A stretch of 64,000 nt of DNA from Bog-532 sp963824545 (GTDB lineage: Bacteria; Actinomycetota; Actinomycetes; Streptosporangiales; Streptosporangiaceae). Under the pieces are notes generated by a model that saw nothing but the letters and a program-made list of their open reading frames with translations, did no database searches and was not told the origin of the DNA. Where the stretch lies: NCBI GenBank assembly GCA_963824545.1, contig CAWGPP010000033.1:1-64000 (forward strand), in the 5' to 3' direction. Shown in pieces: positions 7,807-17,294 of the stretch (positions are counted from its first letter, which is position 1; every line of letters begins with the position of its first letter). Position numbers and translations under genes: made by a program.

Positions 7807-9564
7807 CTACTTGGTGCCGAGCACGGCGTAGTTGTACATGCCCCACTGGGGCTGGACGTAGACGTTGGTCAGGGTCGGGCTGCGGTACAGCAGCGACTTG
7901 GCGTACACCTCCGGCAGGATGGCCGCGTCCGACATGATCTGGTGGTCGATCTTGCTCCAGGTCGCGGAGCGGTCAGCCTGGCTCATCGTGTTCGTCGCGG
8001 TGAACATGTTGTTGATCACCGAGTCGTTGAGCTCGGAGATGTTGGTGTTGCCCGCCGAGACGATGGTGTTGCCGGCGCTGAGCTCGTCCAGCATGCCGAA
8101 GCCGTTGGGCCAGTCCGCCGCCCAGCCGCCGATGTCCAGGCCGAGGTCGTGCTGGTGCACGAACTTCGGCACGCCGGCGAAGTCGCTGTAGTAGTTGCCG
8201 GACGGGTACCCGTGCAGCTGCAGCTTGATGCCGACCTGGCTGAGCGACGACTGCAGGGCCTGGGCCGGCTGGACTTCCTTCGGCCGGTCGCTGCGGTAGG
8301 CCATGCCGGTGGTGAAGCCGTTCGGCTGACCGCAGGCCTTGAGCGCCGCCTTGGCCTTGGTCAGGTCACCGGCCGGCTTGGTCGTGGCCTCGTACAGGTC
8401 AAACTTCTTGTAGCCGACCTGGTCGGGGATCATGACCGTGCTGGCGATGTCGCCACCGGCCACCGGGCCGCCGTAGGCGGTCTGCAGCTCGGTCTTGTTC
8501 GCCGCGTACTCCACCGCCTGCCGGCAGTTGACGTTGTTCAGCGGCGCGACCTGGGTGCTGAGGTACACGAACCACAGGAACCCGGCCAGCGGGTCGTCGG
8601 ACTGCTGCTTGAGCGAGTTGCTGCCCAGGATCTTGGCCCGGACCGGGGCCTGCACGCCGGTGCCCTGCGCGTCCACGTTGATGTCGCCGGCCAGCAGCCG
8701 GTTATCAAGGTCGTTCGCGTTGACGTTCAGGTCGATGACGATCTTGCTGGCGAGCTGCTTGGCCTCGGTGTCCCAGGACGGCTTCCACTTGGGGTTGGGC
8801 ACCAGCACGGCCTGCTTGTTCAGCGAGTAGCTCTGGAACATGTAGGGGCCGGTGGACTGGACGTTCAGCTGGTAGTTCGTCCCGGTGTCCTTGGACGGCG
8901 GCACCGGGGCGGTGTTCGAGAACGCGACCACGTAGTTGAAGTCCGGGAACGGCTGCGCCAGGTGGAACTGGACCGTGGAGTTGTCCGGCGTGGTGACCGC
9001 GCTCAGGCCCATCAGGTTCTTGGACCGGTCCTTGTAGGGCCCCGGGTAGCTGCTGGCGTTCTTGAGCAGCACGCTGAAATAGCTGGGCCCGTTGGGCAGC
9101 ACCGACCGGTCAAACGTCCGCTCGACCGCGTACTTGACGTCCTGTGCGGTGACCGGCGTGCCGTCCTGGAACGTGACCCCCTGCTTGAGGTGGTAGGTCC
9201 AGGTCAGGCCGTTGTCGCTGACCTGCCCGAGGGAGGTGGCCAGGCCGGGCACGATCTGGTCCCCGCAGCTGCCGGGGCAGGACTTGTAGGTGACCAGCGG
9301 CGTGGCGTACAGCCGGTTGAAGTTGAGGACCCAGGCGTAATAGGTGTTACCGGGGTCGAAGGAATCGGGAATGCTGCTTTCCGCATACGTGATGGTGCCG
9401 CCCGTGTGCGTGGACGGGTTGACCACCGCGCTCACCGCCGCGTTGTACCCGGCAGTCGAGGTGGAGCCTCCCGACGACGATCCGCCGCTGCTGCCGCAGG
9501 CCGCCATCGTGAGCGCCACCGCGGCACTCAACGCGGCGAGCCCAATGGTTATTGGTCTCTTCAC
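7807..9564 (-). CDS. Peptide/nickel ABC importer substrate-binding lipoprotein
   Basis: 585-aa extracytoplasmic binding protein of the SBP_bac_5 (DppA/OppA) family. A signal peptide with lipobox MAAC (Cys at about residue 23) and a Ser/Gly linker anchor it to the membrane. The family hallmarks are present: SIPDSFDPGNTYYAW near the N-terminus, GLTWTYHLKQGVTFQDGTPVTA, and NPKWKP. The gene lies inside the operon between the two permease genes, an unusual position because the binding protein more often comes first. The ligand is unknown. Confidence 0.92.
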   Translation of the reverse strand: MKRPITIGLAALSAAVALTMAACGSSGGSSSGGSTSTAGYNAAVSAVVNPSTHTGGTITYAESSIPDSFDPGNTYYAWVLNFNRLYATPLVTYKSCPGSCGDQIVPGLATSLGQVSDNGLTWTYHLKQGVTFQDGTPVTAQDVKYAVERTFDRSVLPNGPSYFSVLLKNASSYPGPYKDRSKNLMGLSAVTTPDNSTVQFHLAQPFPDFNYVVAFSNTAPVPPSKDTGTNYQLNVQSTGPYMFQSYSLNKQAVLVPNPKWKPSWDTEAKQLASKIVIDLNVNANDLDNRLLAGDINVDAQGTGVQAPVRAKILGSNSLKQQSDDPLAGFLWFVYLSTQVAPLNNVNCRQAVEYAANKTELQTAYGGPVAGGDIASTVMIPDQVGYKKFDLYEATTKPAGDLTKAKAALKACGQPNGFTTGMAYRSDRPKEVQPAQALQSSLSQVGIKLQLHGYPSGNYYSDFAGVPKFVHQHDLGLDIGGWAADWPNGFGMLDELSAGNTIVSAGNTNISELNDSVINNMFTATNTMSQADRSATWSKIDHQIMSDAAILPEVYAKSLLYRSPTLTNVYVQPQWGMYNYAVLGTK

Positions 9565-9612
9565 TGCTGAGCCGCCTCCGTTAGTTATTGATGAAACATG
9601 CAGGTACGCCGG

Positions 9613-10605
9613 CTACCGGCCTCTCGGATCCAGCGCGTCGCGCAGCCCGTCGCCGAACAGGTTGAAGGCCATGACGGTAAGGAAGATCGCCACGCCGGGG
9701 ATGATCATGTACATCGGATCGACCGAGTAGAAACCGTTGGTCACCGCGTCCGACAGCATCCCGCCCCAGCTGGGGGTGGGCGGGATCAGGCCGACGCCCA
9801 GGTAGTCGAGCGCCGCCTCGAACAGGATGTTCGTCGGGATCAGCAGCGTCGCGTAGACCAGGATGGGCGCGATCAGATTCGGCAGCAGCTCGTGGGACAG
9901 GATGTACGGCGAGCGCGCCCCCAGGCTCCGCGCCGCGTCCACGAACTCCCGTTCGCGCAGGGACAGTATCTGGCCGCGGATGATCCGGCCCATGTACGGC
10001 CACGCGAAGAACCCGATGGTGAAGATCAGCAGCACGACCCGCAGGCTATTGCCGGAAAGCCCGAAGGCCGTGTTCGGGATGACGCCGACCAGCGCGATCG
10101 CGAAAACAAGCAGCGGGAACGCGAGGAACACGTCCATCGCGCGGGCGATGACCGAATCTATCCAGCCGCCGAAATACCCCGCGATGATCCCCATCACGAC
10201 GCCGATCCCGACGGCCAGGGCGGTCGCGCCAAAGCCGATCAGCAACGAGTAACGCGCGCCGTTGACGACCCGGCTCAGCATGTCGCGGCCGGTCACCGGC
10301 TCGACGCCCAGCGGGTGCGCCAGGCTGATCCCGCCCAGCGGCCCGTTCGGCCGGCTGAAGGTCGGGTTGATCAGGTCGGCGTGATACGTGTTCGGGTTCT
10401 GGACCAGGAACGGCCCGATGATCGCGGTGAGGAGGAGCAGGCCGACCACGATGCCGCCGGCGATGGCAACCTTGTCATGCCGGAGCCGGGCCCAGGCGAT
10501 CTGGCTCGGTGAGCGCCCCTCTATGGCCTGGCCGGCCGCGCCGGGGACGACCGGATCAGGGAGTGGCTCGCCCGGCCCCGGGGGGACGTCTACGGGCACT
10601 GCCAT
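9613..10605 (-). CDS. Peptide/nickel ABC importer permease, DppC type
   Basis: 330-aa permease. After a Pro-rich cytoplasmic N-terminus and the segment RSPSQIAWARLRHDKVA, there are six membrane segments with the EAA-type loop EREFVDAARSLGA, and it ends ALDPRGR, typical of DppC. The frame extends to a GTG at 10632; I prefer the ATG at 10605 because AGG lies 6 nt upstream of it. First gene of the operon; its promoter should lie in 10606-10727, and the IS1182 element sits only 126 nt upstream of this start, so the insertion may have altered expression. Confidence 0.9.
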   Translation of the reverse strand: MAVPVDVPPGPGEPLPDPVVPGAAGQAIEGRSPSQIAWARLRHDKVAIAGGIVVGLLLLTAIIGPFLVQNPNTYHADLINPTFSRPNGPLGGISLAHPLGVEPVTGRDMLSRVVNGARYSLLIGFGATALAVGIGVVMGIIAGYFGGWIDSVIARAMDVFLAFPLLVFAIALVGVIPNTAFGLSGNSLRVVLLIFTIGFFAWPYMGRIIRGQILSLREREFVDAARSLGARSPYILSHELLPNLIAPILVYATLLIPTNILFEAALDYLGVGLIPPTPSWGGMLSDAVTNGFYSVDPMYMIIPGVAIFLTVMAFNLFGDGLRDALDPRGR

Positions 10606-10731
10606 GGCAAACCTGACTCCTGTTGTGTCCACGGACTGGCGTTCGTGGCCGTGCCGACGGGCGTCCCCGGCCGCGCCGGCCGTCAGCCACTCTCCTGTGG
10701 TCCGCGAGTTTTGGCGCGTTATCTGCGCTAG

Positions 10732-12595
10732 GAGCCTGCTGAAATAGGCCTTTCTGCGGGCCGTCCGCAGAGCGCCACGGTGGCCCGTAACGCCTTGCCG
10801 GGCCGGGCCGTTCGTGCCGCTGCCCGCCGAGCCGGCCGCTGGCCGGGCCTGACCTGCGGCCGGCCTGCCTGGCCGGGGCCTGGCCGGCCCGGCAGCCCTG
10901 GCTGGCTGCCGGGTCAGGTGGCCAGGACCCAGGCGCCGTCCCGGCAGGTCAGGCCCTTGCCGAGTAGGTTGCGCAGGTTCAGCGCGGCGGTGCGCCGCTT
11001 GAGCCAGGCGTGGTTCCTGGCTACCCCGCGGTAGCGGAGCTTGACCCGCCGGCCCCGGCAGGTCGCCACCTGGGCGACGGCGCGTTCCACATTCGGCCGC
11101 TGCGCCATGTAGTCCTCGCGCAGCCCGGGATCGGCGGCCCAGTCCGCGCGGGCGGCCCGGAGCAGGTCATCGCGGGGGTGCAGGACGAGCTTGCGGCCGG
11201 TCTTGCAGGTAGTGCACCGCTCGCGCAGCGGGCAGTCCCGGCAGGCCACGCCGAAGGTGGCGATCCGGGTCCGGCTGAGGGTGACAGTGTTCCCGGCCGG
11301 GCACGTCACAGTGCCGGCCTGCTCATCGACGGTGAAATCGTCAACGGTGAACCCGCCGACGACCGGGGCCTGCAGCGGCTTGGGCTTGATCACCGCGGCA
11401 TGGCCCGCGTCGCCGATCGCGCCGCGCAGGTCCCCGGTGCCGTAGGCGGAATCGCCGTACCAGGCCAGCGGCTCCCCCTCGGTGCCGTCATCACCGTGCT
11501 GCCCGGCGCCGCTGTCATCGTCCTCACCGGCGGCCGGGGGCTGCTCCGCGACCGCCGGATCGGAGTTCTCGGTCCCGCTGGCCCTGGTCAGCTTCTCATC
11601 GGTGATGATCCCCGTCTCCGGGTCCGCAGCGAGGTGAGCACGGTAGCCGTCGCGGCGGGCCTCCGGCGACTTGCGGGTGTGCCGGGCATCCGGGTCGGCG
11701 GTGCTGATCACGCGGTCCCCGGCGACCTTGCGGGCAATCCGCCACCGCCCGTCGGTGCCGTCAGAGCCCTCGGCGGGCTCCACGTCCTGCCCGGCGACCA
11801 GGGCCAGCAGCGCCACCGCGGACGCGGCTGCCTCATCCAGCTTCGCGTCCCCGAACGCGGCCACCACCGCGTTCGCGTCGCTGACCAGGGCGGAGACCAG
11901 CGCGTCCTTCGCGGCCGGGTCATCCCAGTCGATCTTCGGCTTGACCGGCACCGAGTAATCATGGCCGGTGCACACCTGCGCGATCTGCTCCGCCGCTCCG
12001 GGCACCTCCCGCGCCACCCGCCGGATCGCGGAGACCAGCTGGGTGATGGTGTCCTGGGTGGCCACCGCATCGGCCAAGATCGTGGAGTCCACCGCCCGGC
12101 GCCGCCGGCCCTTCAGCACCCCGGTCTGCTCCACGATCAGCCGGATCGCCTCGTTGACCCGGTGCGGCCGCTCCGACCTGGCGATCCGGCCCCGCCAGTA
12201 CACCAGCGAGGAAGGATCAAAGCCCTGGTCATCGATCGCCAGCCCGCACGCCACCTTCCACCGCACGTCGAACCGGACCGCCTCGGCGGTCTCCCGGTCG
12301 GAGTAGTCATGCAGCGCCTGCAGCGCCAGCACCGCGGCCATCCGGGTGGCCGGCAGCGAGGGCCGGCCGAACGCGGCGAACAGGTCCGCGTAATCAGCGT
12401 CCGGGAACACCTCCGCCCGGTGCGCGGCCAGGAACGCGAACATGCTCCCCGCCGGGACCAGGTGCCCGGCCAGCAGCTCAGCGTCGGTGAACTCACGGTC
12501 CATCCGCTCGAAACCCTGCATGAGACGATTATCCCAGCTCATCGAACACAAAGCCGGCAACCACGCCAGGCCTAGGAGCCTTTTTCAGCAGGCTC
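10732..12595 (-). mobile_element. IS1182-family insertion sequence, copy 1
   Basis: 1864-bp element with terminal repeats GAGCCTGCTGAAA (10732 inward; same sequence on the complement ending at 12595). CTAG flanks both sides (10728-10731 and 12596-12599), read as the target duplication. It encodes one intact transposase. The right-hand CTAG has been used again by the IS701-type element that follows immediately. Confidence 0.88.
10914..12521 (-). CDS. IS1182-family DDE transposase
   Basis: 535-aa transposase from the ATG at 12521 (MQGFERMD), the start matched by the second copy at 46956; the frame remains open 39 nt further upstream. The N-terminal half has the DUF772-type segment with SDRETAEAVRFDVRWKVACG, followed by AVDSTILADAVATQD, which contains a catalytic Asp. 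The central part has WYGDSAYGTGDLR, and a Cys cluster (CRDCPLRERCTTCK) precedes the C-terminal RPNVERAVAQ. No frameshift is seen, so the element may still be active. It lies between the first peptide importer operon and the IS701 element. Confidence 0.92.
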   Translation of the reverse strand: MQGFERMDREFTDAELLAGHLVPAGSMFAFLAAHRAEVFPDADYADLFAAFGRPSLPATRMAAVLALQALHDYSDRETAEAVRFDVRWKVACGLAIDDQGFDPSSLVYWRGRIARSERPHRVNEAIRLIVEQTGVLKGRRRRAVDSTILADAVATQDTITQLVSAIRRVAREVPGAAEQIAQVCTGHDYSVPVKPKIDWDDPAAKDALVSALVSDANAVVAAFGDAKLDEAAASAVALLALVAGQDVEPAEGSDGTDGRWRIARKVAGDRVISTADPDARHTRKSPEARRDGYRAHLAADPETGIITDEKLTRASGTENSDPAVAEQPPAAGEDDDSGAGQHGDDGTEGEPLAWYGDSAYGTGDLRGAIGDAGHAAVIKPKPLQAPVVGGFTVDDFTVDEQAGTVTCPAGNTVTLSRTRIATFGVACRDCPLRERCTTCKTGRKLVLHPRDDLLRAARADWAADPGLREDYMAQRPNVERAVAQVATCRGRRVKLRYRGVARNHAWLKRRTAALNLRNLLGKGLTCRDGAWVLAT

Positions 12596-12599
12596 CTAG

Positions 12600-14074
12600 T
12601 AGTGCTTTGTTAGGTCGGGTATGGTTGCGGGGTTCCGCGGTGTTATCCCGGTATGACTCTTGAGGAGATCGCCGAGGTCCGGCCCCGGCTGGTGGATTTC
12701 ACCGCGGAGATGCTCGGCGGGCTGGCGCGCAAGGACCAGCGGGCGGCCGGGGAGCTGTACGTGCGTGGGCTGCTGACCGGCGGGCAGCGCAAGTCGATGG
12801 AGCCGATGGCGGCCCGGCTGGGGATCGATCATCAGCGGCTGCAGCAGTTCATCACGTCCTCGACCTGGGATTACGTCGCGGTGCGGCGGAACGTGGCGCG
12901 GTGGTTCGCGGCCAGCTTCCCGGTGGAGGCGCTGGTGATCGACGACACCGGCTTCCCCAAGGACGGGACCGCGTCGCCGTGCGTGGCCCGGCAGTACTCC
13001 GGCACGCTGGGCAAGACCGCGAACTGCCAGGTCGGGGTCAGCGTGCACCTGGTGAACGAGCACGCCTCGTGCGCGGCGGACTGGCGGCTGTTCTGCCCGG
13101 CCAGCTGGGATGATGACGCCGCGGCCGATGAGGTGGCCGCGGCGGCGATCCGGCGCCGCCGCCAGCGCGCCGGGATCCCGGACGATGTCCGGCATACCGA
13201 AAAGTGGCGGCTGGCGCTGGAGATGATCGATGAGATGACCGGGCCCGGCGGGTGGGGCGTCCTGGAGCAGATCACCGCGGCCGGGCACGCCCGGCCGGTG
13301 GCCGTGGCCGATGCTGGTTATGGCGACAACACGACCTTCCGGCTGGAACTGGGGAACCGCCACTGGCAGTACGTGCTGGCGGTCAAGGGCACCACCAGCG
13401 CGTACCCGGCAGATGCCCGGCCGGTGACCCGCACCGGGCGCGGCGGGCCCGGCCGCCCGCCCGGGCCCGCCTACCCTGGCCCGGCAGTAAACCTGCGGCA
13501 GCTCGCCCTCGCCCACGCGGACACCATCGCCCCGGTCACCTGGCGGCGGGGCACCAGGGCCACCACAGGCAACCCGGACGCCGCCATGACCAGTCACTTC
13601 CTGGCCATCCGGGTCCGCCCCGCCAACCGGGACATCCCCCGCGGCCCCGACGGCAGGCTGCCGGACTGCTGGCTGCTGGCCGAATGGCCCCCCGAAGCAG
13701 ACGAGCCCACCGATTACTGGCTGTCCAGCCTCCCCAAAGACACCCCCATCGAAGAACTCGTCCGGCTGGCCAAGATCAGATGGCGGGTCGAGCACGACTA
13801 CCGCGAGCTGAAGACCGGCCTGGGCCTGGACCACTTCGAAGGCCGCTCATTCACCGGCTGGCACCGCCACGTCACCCTCGCCGCCCTCGCCCAGGCGTTC
13901 TGCACCTTGCTCCGGTCAGACCCAAAAGTGCCTGCGCCGGGATGAGCCTTTACCAGGTCCTGCGTGAACTGCAGGTCGTCCTGGCCCTCATCCTCGGCGC
14001 CTGCCCCCTGTGCCGCCAGCCCGTCACCCTCGACCGGCTCGCCGCCGCCCTCACACCGACCTAACAAAGTACTA
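12600..14074 (+). mobile_element. IS701-family insertion sequence
   Basis: 1475-bp element with ends tagtgctttgttaggtcgg and the complement of ccgacctaacaaagtacta (one mismatch). The target duplication is CTAG (12596-12599 and 14075-14078), a site type known for IS701. It is inserted exactly at the right-hand CTAG of the IS1182 copy. Confidence 0.88.
12653..13945 (+). CDS. IS701-family transposase, probably frameshifted near C-terminus
   Basis: 430-aa DDE transposase. The catalytic region shows LVIDDTGFPKDG with the first Asp, VAVADAGYGD with the second, and WRVEHDYRELKTGLGLDHFEGRS-type sequence with the Glu before the conserved GWHRH block. The frame ends at PKVPAPG and TGA at 13945, but the next frame continues with GMSLYQVLRELQ and CPLCRQP to a stop at 14064, which looks like the natural C-terminal tail. 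A single lost base in the ccggga run around 13940 would explain this. The enzyme may have lost about 40 residues. It is the only gene of the element. Confidence 0.88.
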   Translation: MTLEEIAEVRPRLVDFTAEMLGGLARKDQRAAGELYVRGLLTGGQRKSMEPMAARLGIDHQRLQQFITSSTWDYVAVRRNVARWFAASFPVEALVIDDTGFPKDGTASPCVARQYSGTLGKTANCQVGVSVHLVNEHASCAADWRLFCPASWDDDAAADEVAAAAIRRRRQRAGIPDDVRHTEKWRLALEMIDEMTGPGGWGVLEQITAAGHARPVAVADAGYGDNTTFRLELGNRHWQYVLAVKGTTSAYPADARPVTRTGRGGPGRPPGPAYPGPAVNLRQLALAHADTIAPVTWRRGTRATTGNPDAAMTSHFLAIRVRPANRDIPRGPDGRLPDCWLLAEWPPEADEPTDYWLSSLPKDTPIEELVRLAKIRWRVEHDYRELKTGLGLDHFEGRSFTGWHRHVTLAALAQAFCTLLRSDPKVPAPG

Positions 14075-14248
14075 CTAGAACGAGGTTCCGCGACTTGCTG
14101 TGCGAACGCCAGTCCCCGCCGCCTGTCGTGCCTCAATCGTGACGTAACCAGAATCGGACCGTCACGTCGGAAACATGTCCGTGACGGGCGTCGGCCACCG
14201 TGGTTATTCCGGGAAACAGCCGTATCCGTCAAATATTCTGGGTCCGAC

Positions 14249-15211
14249 ATGCGCAAGCCAACCACACCCGCGAACGGTGGAACGGACGGCCCGCGAGCCG
14301 GCGGCCCGCGAGCCGGCGGCCCGCGAGCCGGCGGACGGCACCCGGCGTACCGGTCACCGCTGGCCGTGCTGGCCTGGTGGATGTGGCTCGCGTGCGCGGT
14401 GGCCATCCTCATCGACATCGCGGTGCAAGACGACGGGCGCTTCTCGGTGGAGGCGGCGGCGGCGGTACTGACGATCACGGCGATCGTGTACGTCGTAGCG
14501 CTGCACCCGCGGATCATCGCGGCGGCCGAGGGAATCGTGATCCGTAACCCGCTGCGGGAACACCGGGTGGCCTGGCGCACGGTCACCGACGTGGAGCTGC
14601 GTGACCTGCTGCGGGTGCACTGCGCATGGCAGGAGGCCGCTGATCCCCGTAAGGGTCATGCCGAATCGGCAGGTTCCCGGCCCGAACCGGGGCAGCGTAC
14701 CCGGGTGATCGAGGTGTGGGCGCTCCCGTCATCGCGCCGGGCCGGGGCGGCGGCCAGGCGGCGGGCCGCCATCGGCCGCGGTTCCCCGGCCCGGCGGTCC
14801 GCCGGCGGCCAAGCCGGGGACACGGAACCGCCGAGCGCGGCGCTCCGCCGGCAAACCGAGCGGATCGCCACGGTACTCGCCGAACGCGCCCGCCAGGAAC
14901 GCGCCCGGGCGGCCGAGGCGGACCGGCCTGGGATGATCGGTACTGGTGAGGCGAACGAGGCCGGAGGGGCGAACGAGGCCGGAGGGGCCAACAAGGCCGG
15001 AGGGGCGAACGAGGCCGGAGGGGCGAACGAGGCCGGAGGGGCGAACGAGGCCGGAGGGGCCAACAAGGCCGGAGGGGCGAACGGGGCCAGAGGGGCGAAC
15101 GGGCCGCATACCGCGGAATGGCCGGCGCGCCCGGTCTCGGCGTGGACCTGGCCCGCCGTGCTGGCCGTCGTGATCCCGGCGCTGCTGCTGATCGTGACGA
15201 TCCTGGCGTAA
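14249..15211 (+). CDS. PH-domain-like membrane protein with hexapeptide repeats
   Basis: 320 aa. The N-terminus has three PRAGG repeats, then two adjacent hydrophobic segments (about residues 35-55 and 66-85), then a bacterial PH-like region beginning HPRIIAAAEGIVIRNPLREHRVAW. This is the pattern of actinobacterial PH-domain (bPH6-like) membrane proteins. After a charged helix rich in RQER there are eight ANEAGG-like hexapeptides, and a last membrane segment forms the C-terminus. The ATG at 14249 starts the conserved portion. Function is unknown. The gene lies downstream of the two IS elements and is followed by the orphan binding protein. Confidence 0.72.
   Translation: MRKPTTPANGGTDGPRAGGPRAGGPRAGGRHPAYRSPLAVLAWWMWLACAVAILIDIAVQDDGRFSVEAAAAVLTITAIVYVVALHPRIIAAAEGIVIRNPLREHRVAWRTVTDVELRDLLRVHCAWQEAADPRKGHAESAGSRPEPGQRTRVIEVWALPSSRRAGAAARRRAAIGRGSPARRSAGGQAGDTEPPSAALRRQTERIATVLAERARQERARAAEADRPGMIGTGEANEAGGANEAGGANKAGGANEAGGANEAGGANEAGGANKAGGANGARGANGPHTAEWPARPVSAWTWPAVLAVVIPALLLIVTILA
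14951..15106. repeat. 18-bp tandem repeat encoding ANEAGG
   Basis: Eight units of gcgaacgaggccggaggg plus a partial ninth. Units 3 and 7 carry the same variant (gccaacaagg), giving a four-unit higher-order period. In frame within the PH-domain protein gene. Confidence 0.93.
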
Positions 15212-15377
15212 CACATCCGCCGCCCCGCGCGGCCGCCCCGCCGATGTGCTGGGGAAATGTAACGAATTATCGGCGAACTGAAACATATTCGCTGCACAGG
15301 CGGTATCGCCATGACACAGGCATCACGAGCAGGGTGGAGCGATCCGGGCTGACGTTTGGGGGGTTACGGTTCACATC

Positions 15378-17294
15378 GTGATACTGAGCACATCGGCTCG
15401 CGTCAGGGCACGCCGGCGCGTGGCCGGCCGCCGGGACACGTCCGGCGGCGCACGGCGCGCCCGGGTGGCCAGGATCGCGGGCTGCGGCGTCGCGGCGATC
15501 GCTGTGCTGGTGACCGCCTGCACCAACAGTGACAGCCCGTCCGCAAGCGGCACGAAGGTGCCGGGCGGCACGAAGGTGCATGGCGGCACGGCGGTCTACG
15601 CGCTCCCGCCGTCGCCGCCGCCGAACTACATCTTCCCGATGGCCAGCAGCACGTACTTCAACGTCGCGAACGTCGCGCACCTGCAGTACTTCCTGTACCG
15701 CCCGCTGTACTGGTTCGGCCAGGGCAGCCAGCCCACGCTGAACGCGTCGCTCAGCCTGGCGGACCAGCCAACGTACCGCGGCACGAAGGTCACGATCACG
15801 ATGAAGAACGACCTGTGGTCGGACGGCACGCCGGTCACCGCGGAGAACGCGGCGTTCTGGATCCACATGCTGCAGGCGGTCGGGCAGACCGAGTGGGGCG
15901 CCTTCACCCCGGGCGGCTTCCCGGCCAACGTCACCGACGTCAAGGCGGCCAGCGCGACGACGCTCACGATGACGATGAACAAGGCGTACTCGCCGGCCTG
16001 GTTCACCGACAACGAGCTGAGCCAGATCACCCCGATGCCGAAGGCGTGGGACCGGACCGTTTCCGGCCCGAGCGACTGCACCGATAACGTCGCGGACTGC
16101 AAGGCCGTCTTCGGCTACCTCGACGGCCAGTCCAAGGCCGTGTCGCGCTGGGCGAGCTCACCGCTATGGAGCATCGTCGACGGGCCGTTCAGGCTGAAGA
16201 GCTTCAGCCCGGACGGTAACGCCACCTTCGTGCCGAACACGTCCTACTCCGGCCCGGTCAAGCCAACCCTGTCGGCGTTCAGGGAAGTGCCGTTCAGCAC
16301 GGAGGCGGCCGAGTACAACGAGCTCCGCTCGGGGCACGGCGGCCAGAAGATCGACGTCGGCTACCTGCCGGTCAACGACGCACCGAAGAAGCCGCCGGGG
16401 GTCAGGGTCGGCGCCAACCCGGTGCCGGGCTACACGCTCGACCCGCTGTACTCGTGGAGCATCAATTACCTCGTGCCTAACATGAACTCCAGCACGCCCG
16501 AGGGCAAGGTGCTCAAGGAGCTGTACTTCCGGCAGGCACTGGAGTACCTGGTGAACCAGCAGGCGGCCATCGCCGGCCCGCTGCACGGCTACGGCTTCCC
16601 GACTGTGGGCCCCGTCGCCAACTACCCGCCAACGCGATACCTGTCCGCCCAGGGCACGCAGGGTGACCCGTTCCCCTACAACGTGGCCAAGGCGAGGCAG
16701 CTGCTGGCCAGCCACGGCTGGGCGGTGGTCCCGAACGGCACCAGTACCTGCCAGAACCCGGGCCTGTGCGGCCAGGGGGTCACGCGGGGCCAGGCCGCCT
16801 CGTTCACCCTGCCGTACGCCACCGGCACCCCAGGGATCGACGCCGCGATGACCCAGTTCAAATCGGACGCGCGGCAGGCCGGCATCCAGCTCATCCTGCA
16901 GCCCAAGCCGTTCAACCAGGTCACCGCGATCGGCGGCGGCAACTGCGTGGTCGTCGGCTCGTCCTGCGCCTGGGATTTCGCCTACTGGGGCGGCGGCTGG
17001 GCGTTCACGCCCGACTACCAGCCAACCGGCGAGACGCTGTTCACCAGCGGCTCGGCGGCGAACTCCTCCGGGTACACCAGCAGCCTGAACGACACCCTCA
17101 TCAGCCGGTCGCTGACCGCCTCCTCGCTGCAGCCGCTGTACCAGTGGCAGGACTACCTGCAGACGCAGCTGCCGGAAATGTGGCAGCCGAATGGGGTGTA
17201 CGAGCTGACGGAGGTCGCCGACAACCTGCACGGCGTGATTCCCCAGTCCCCGACGCTCTACATCAACCCGGAGACCTGGTACTTCACCAGGTAA
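15378..17294 (+). CDS. Orphan peptide-type ABC substrate-binding lipoprotein
   Basis: 638-aa SBP_bac_5-family protein. An Arg-rich N-terminus, a hydrophobic stretch and lipobox LVTAC (Cys at about 52) indicate a lipoprotein. The family blocks NDLWSDGTPVTAENAAFWI and YNVAKARQLLASHGW are present. Start uncertain: the GTG at 15378 is the longest; a later GTG around 15464 would give a more normal signal peptide. No permease or ATPase genes adjoin it on the same strand, unlike the two complete importers in this window, so it either serves a transporter elsewhere or borrows one. Its 3-prime half lies opposite the overlong HAD frame. Confidence 0.88.
   Translation: MILSTSARVRARRRVAGRRDTSGGARRARVARIAGCGVAAIAVLVTACTNSDSPSASGTKVPGGTKVHGGTAVYALPPSPPPNYIFPMASSTYFNVANVAHLQYFLYRPLYWFGQGSQPTLNASLSLADQPTYRGTKVTITMKNDLWSDGTPVTAENAAFWIHMLQAVGQTEWGAFTPGGFPANVTDVKAASATTLTMTMNKAYSPAWFTDNELSQITPMPKAWDRTVSGPSDCTDNVADCKAVFGYLDGQSKAVSRWASSPLWSIVDGPFRLKSFSPDGNATFVPNTSYSGPVKPTLSAFREVPFSTEAAEYNELRSGHGGQKIDVGYLPVNDAPKKPPGVRVGANPVPGYTLDPLYSWSINYLVPNMNSSTPEGKVLKELYFRQALEYLVNQQAAIAGPLHGYGFPTVGPVANYPPTRYLSAQGTQGDPFPYNVAKARQLLASHGWAVVPNGTSTCQNPGLCGQGVTRGQAASFTLPYATGTPGIDAAMTQFKSDARQAGIQLILQPKPFNQVTAIGGGNCVVVGSSCAWDFAYWGGGWAFTPDYQPTGETLFTSGSAANSSGYTSSLNDTLISRSLTASSLQPLYQWQDYLQTQLPEMWQPNGVYELTEVADNLHGVIPQSPTLYINPETWYFTR

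Noticed and set aside
12572..12599. Palindrome ctaggagcc...ggctcctag as a separate terminator
   Set aside because: It is the IS1182 terminal repeat plus subterminal sequence and the CTAG duplication; no gene ends there.
607..15106. Tandem repeats at 607-774 and 14951-15106 as possible CRISPR arrays
   Set aside because: Units are contiguous, with no spacers, and stay in frame within proteins; no cas genes nearby.
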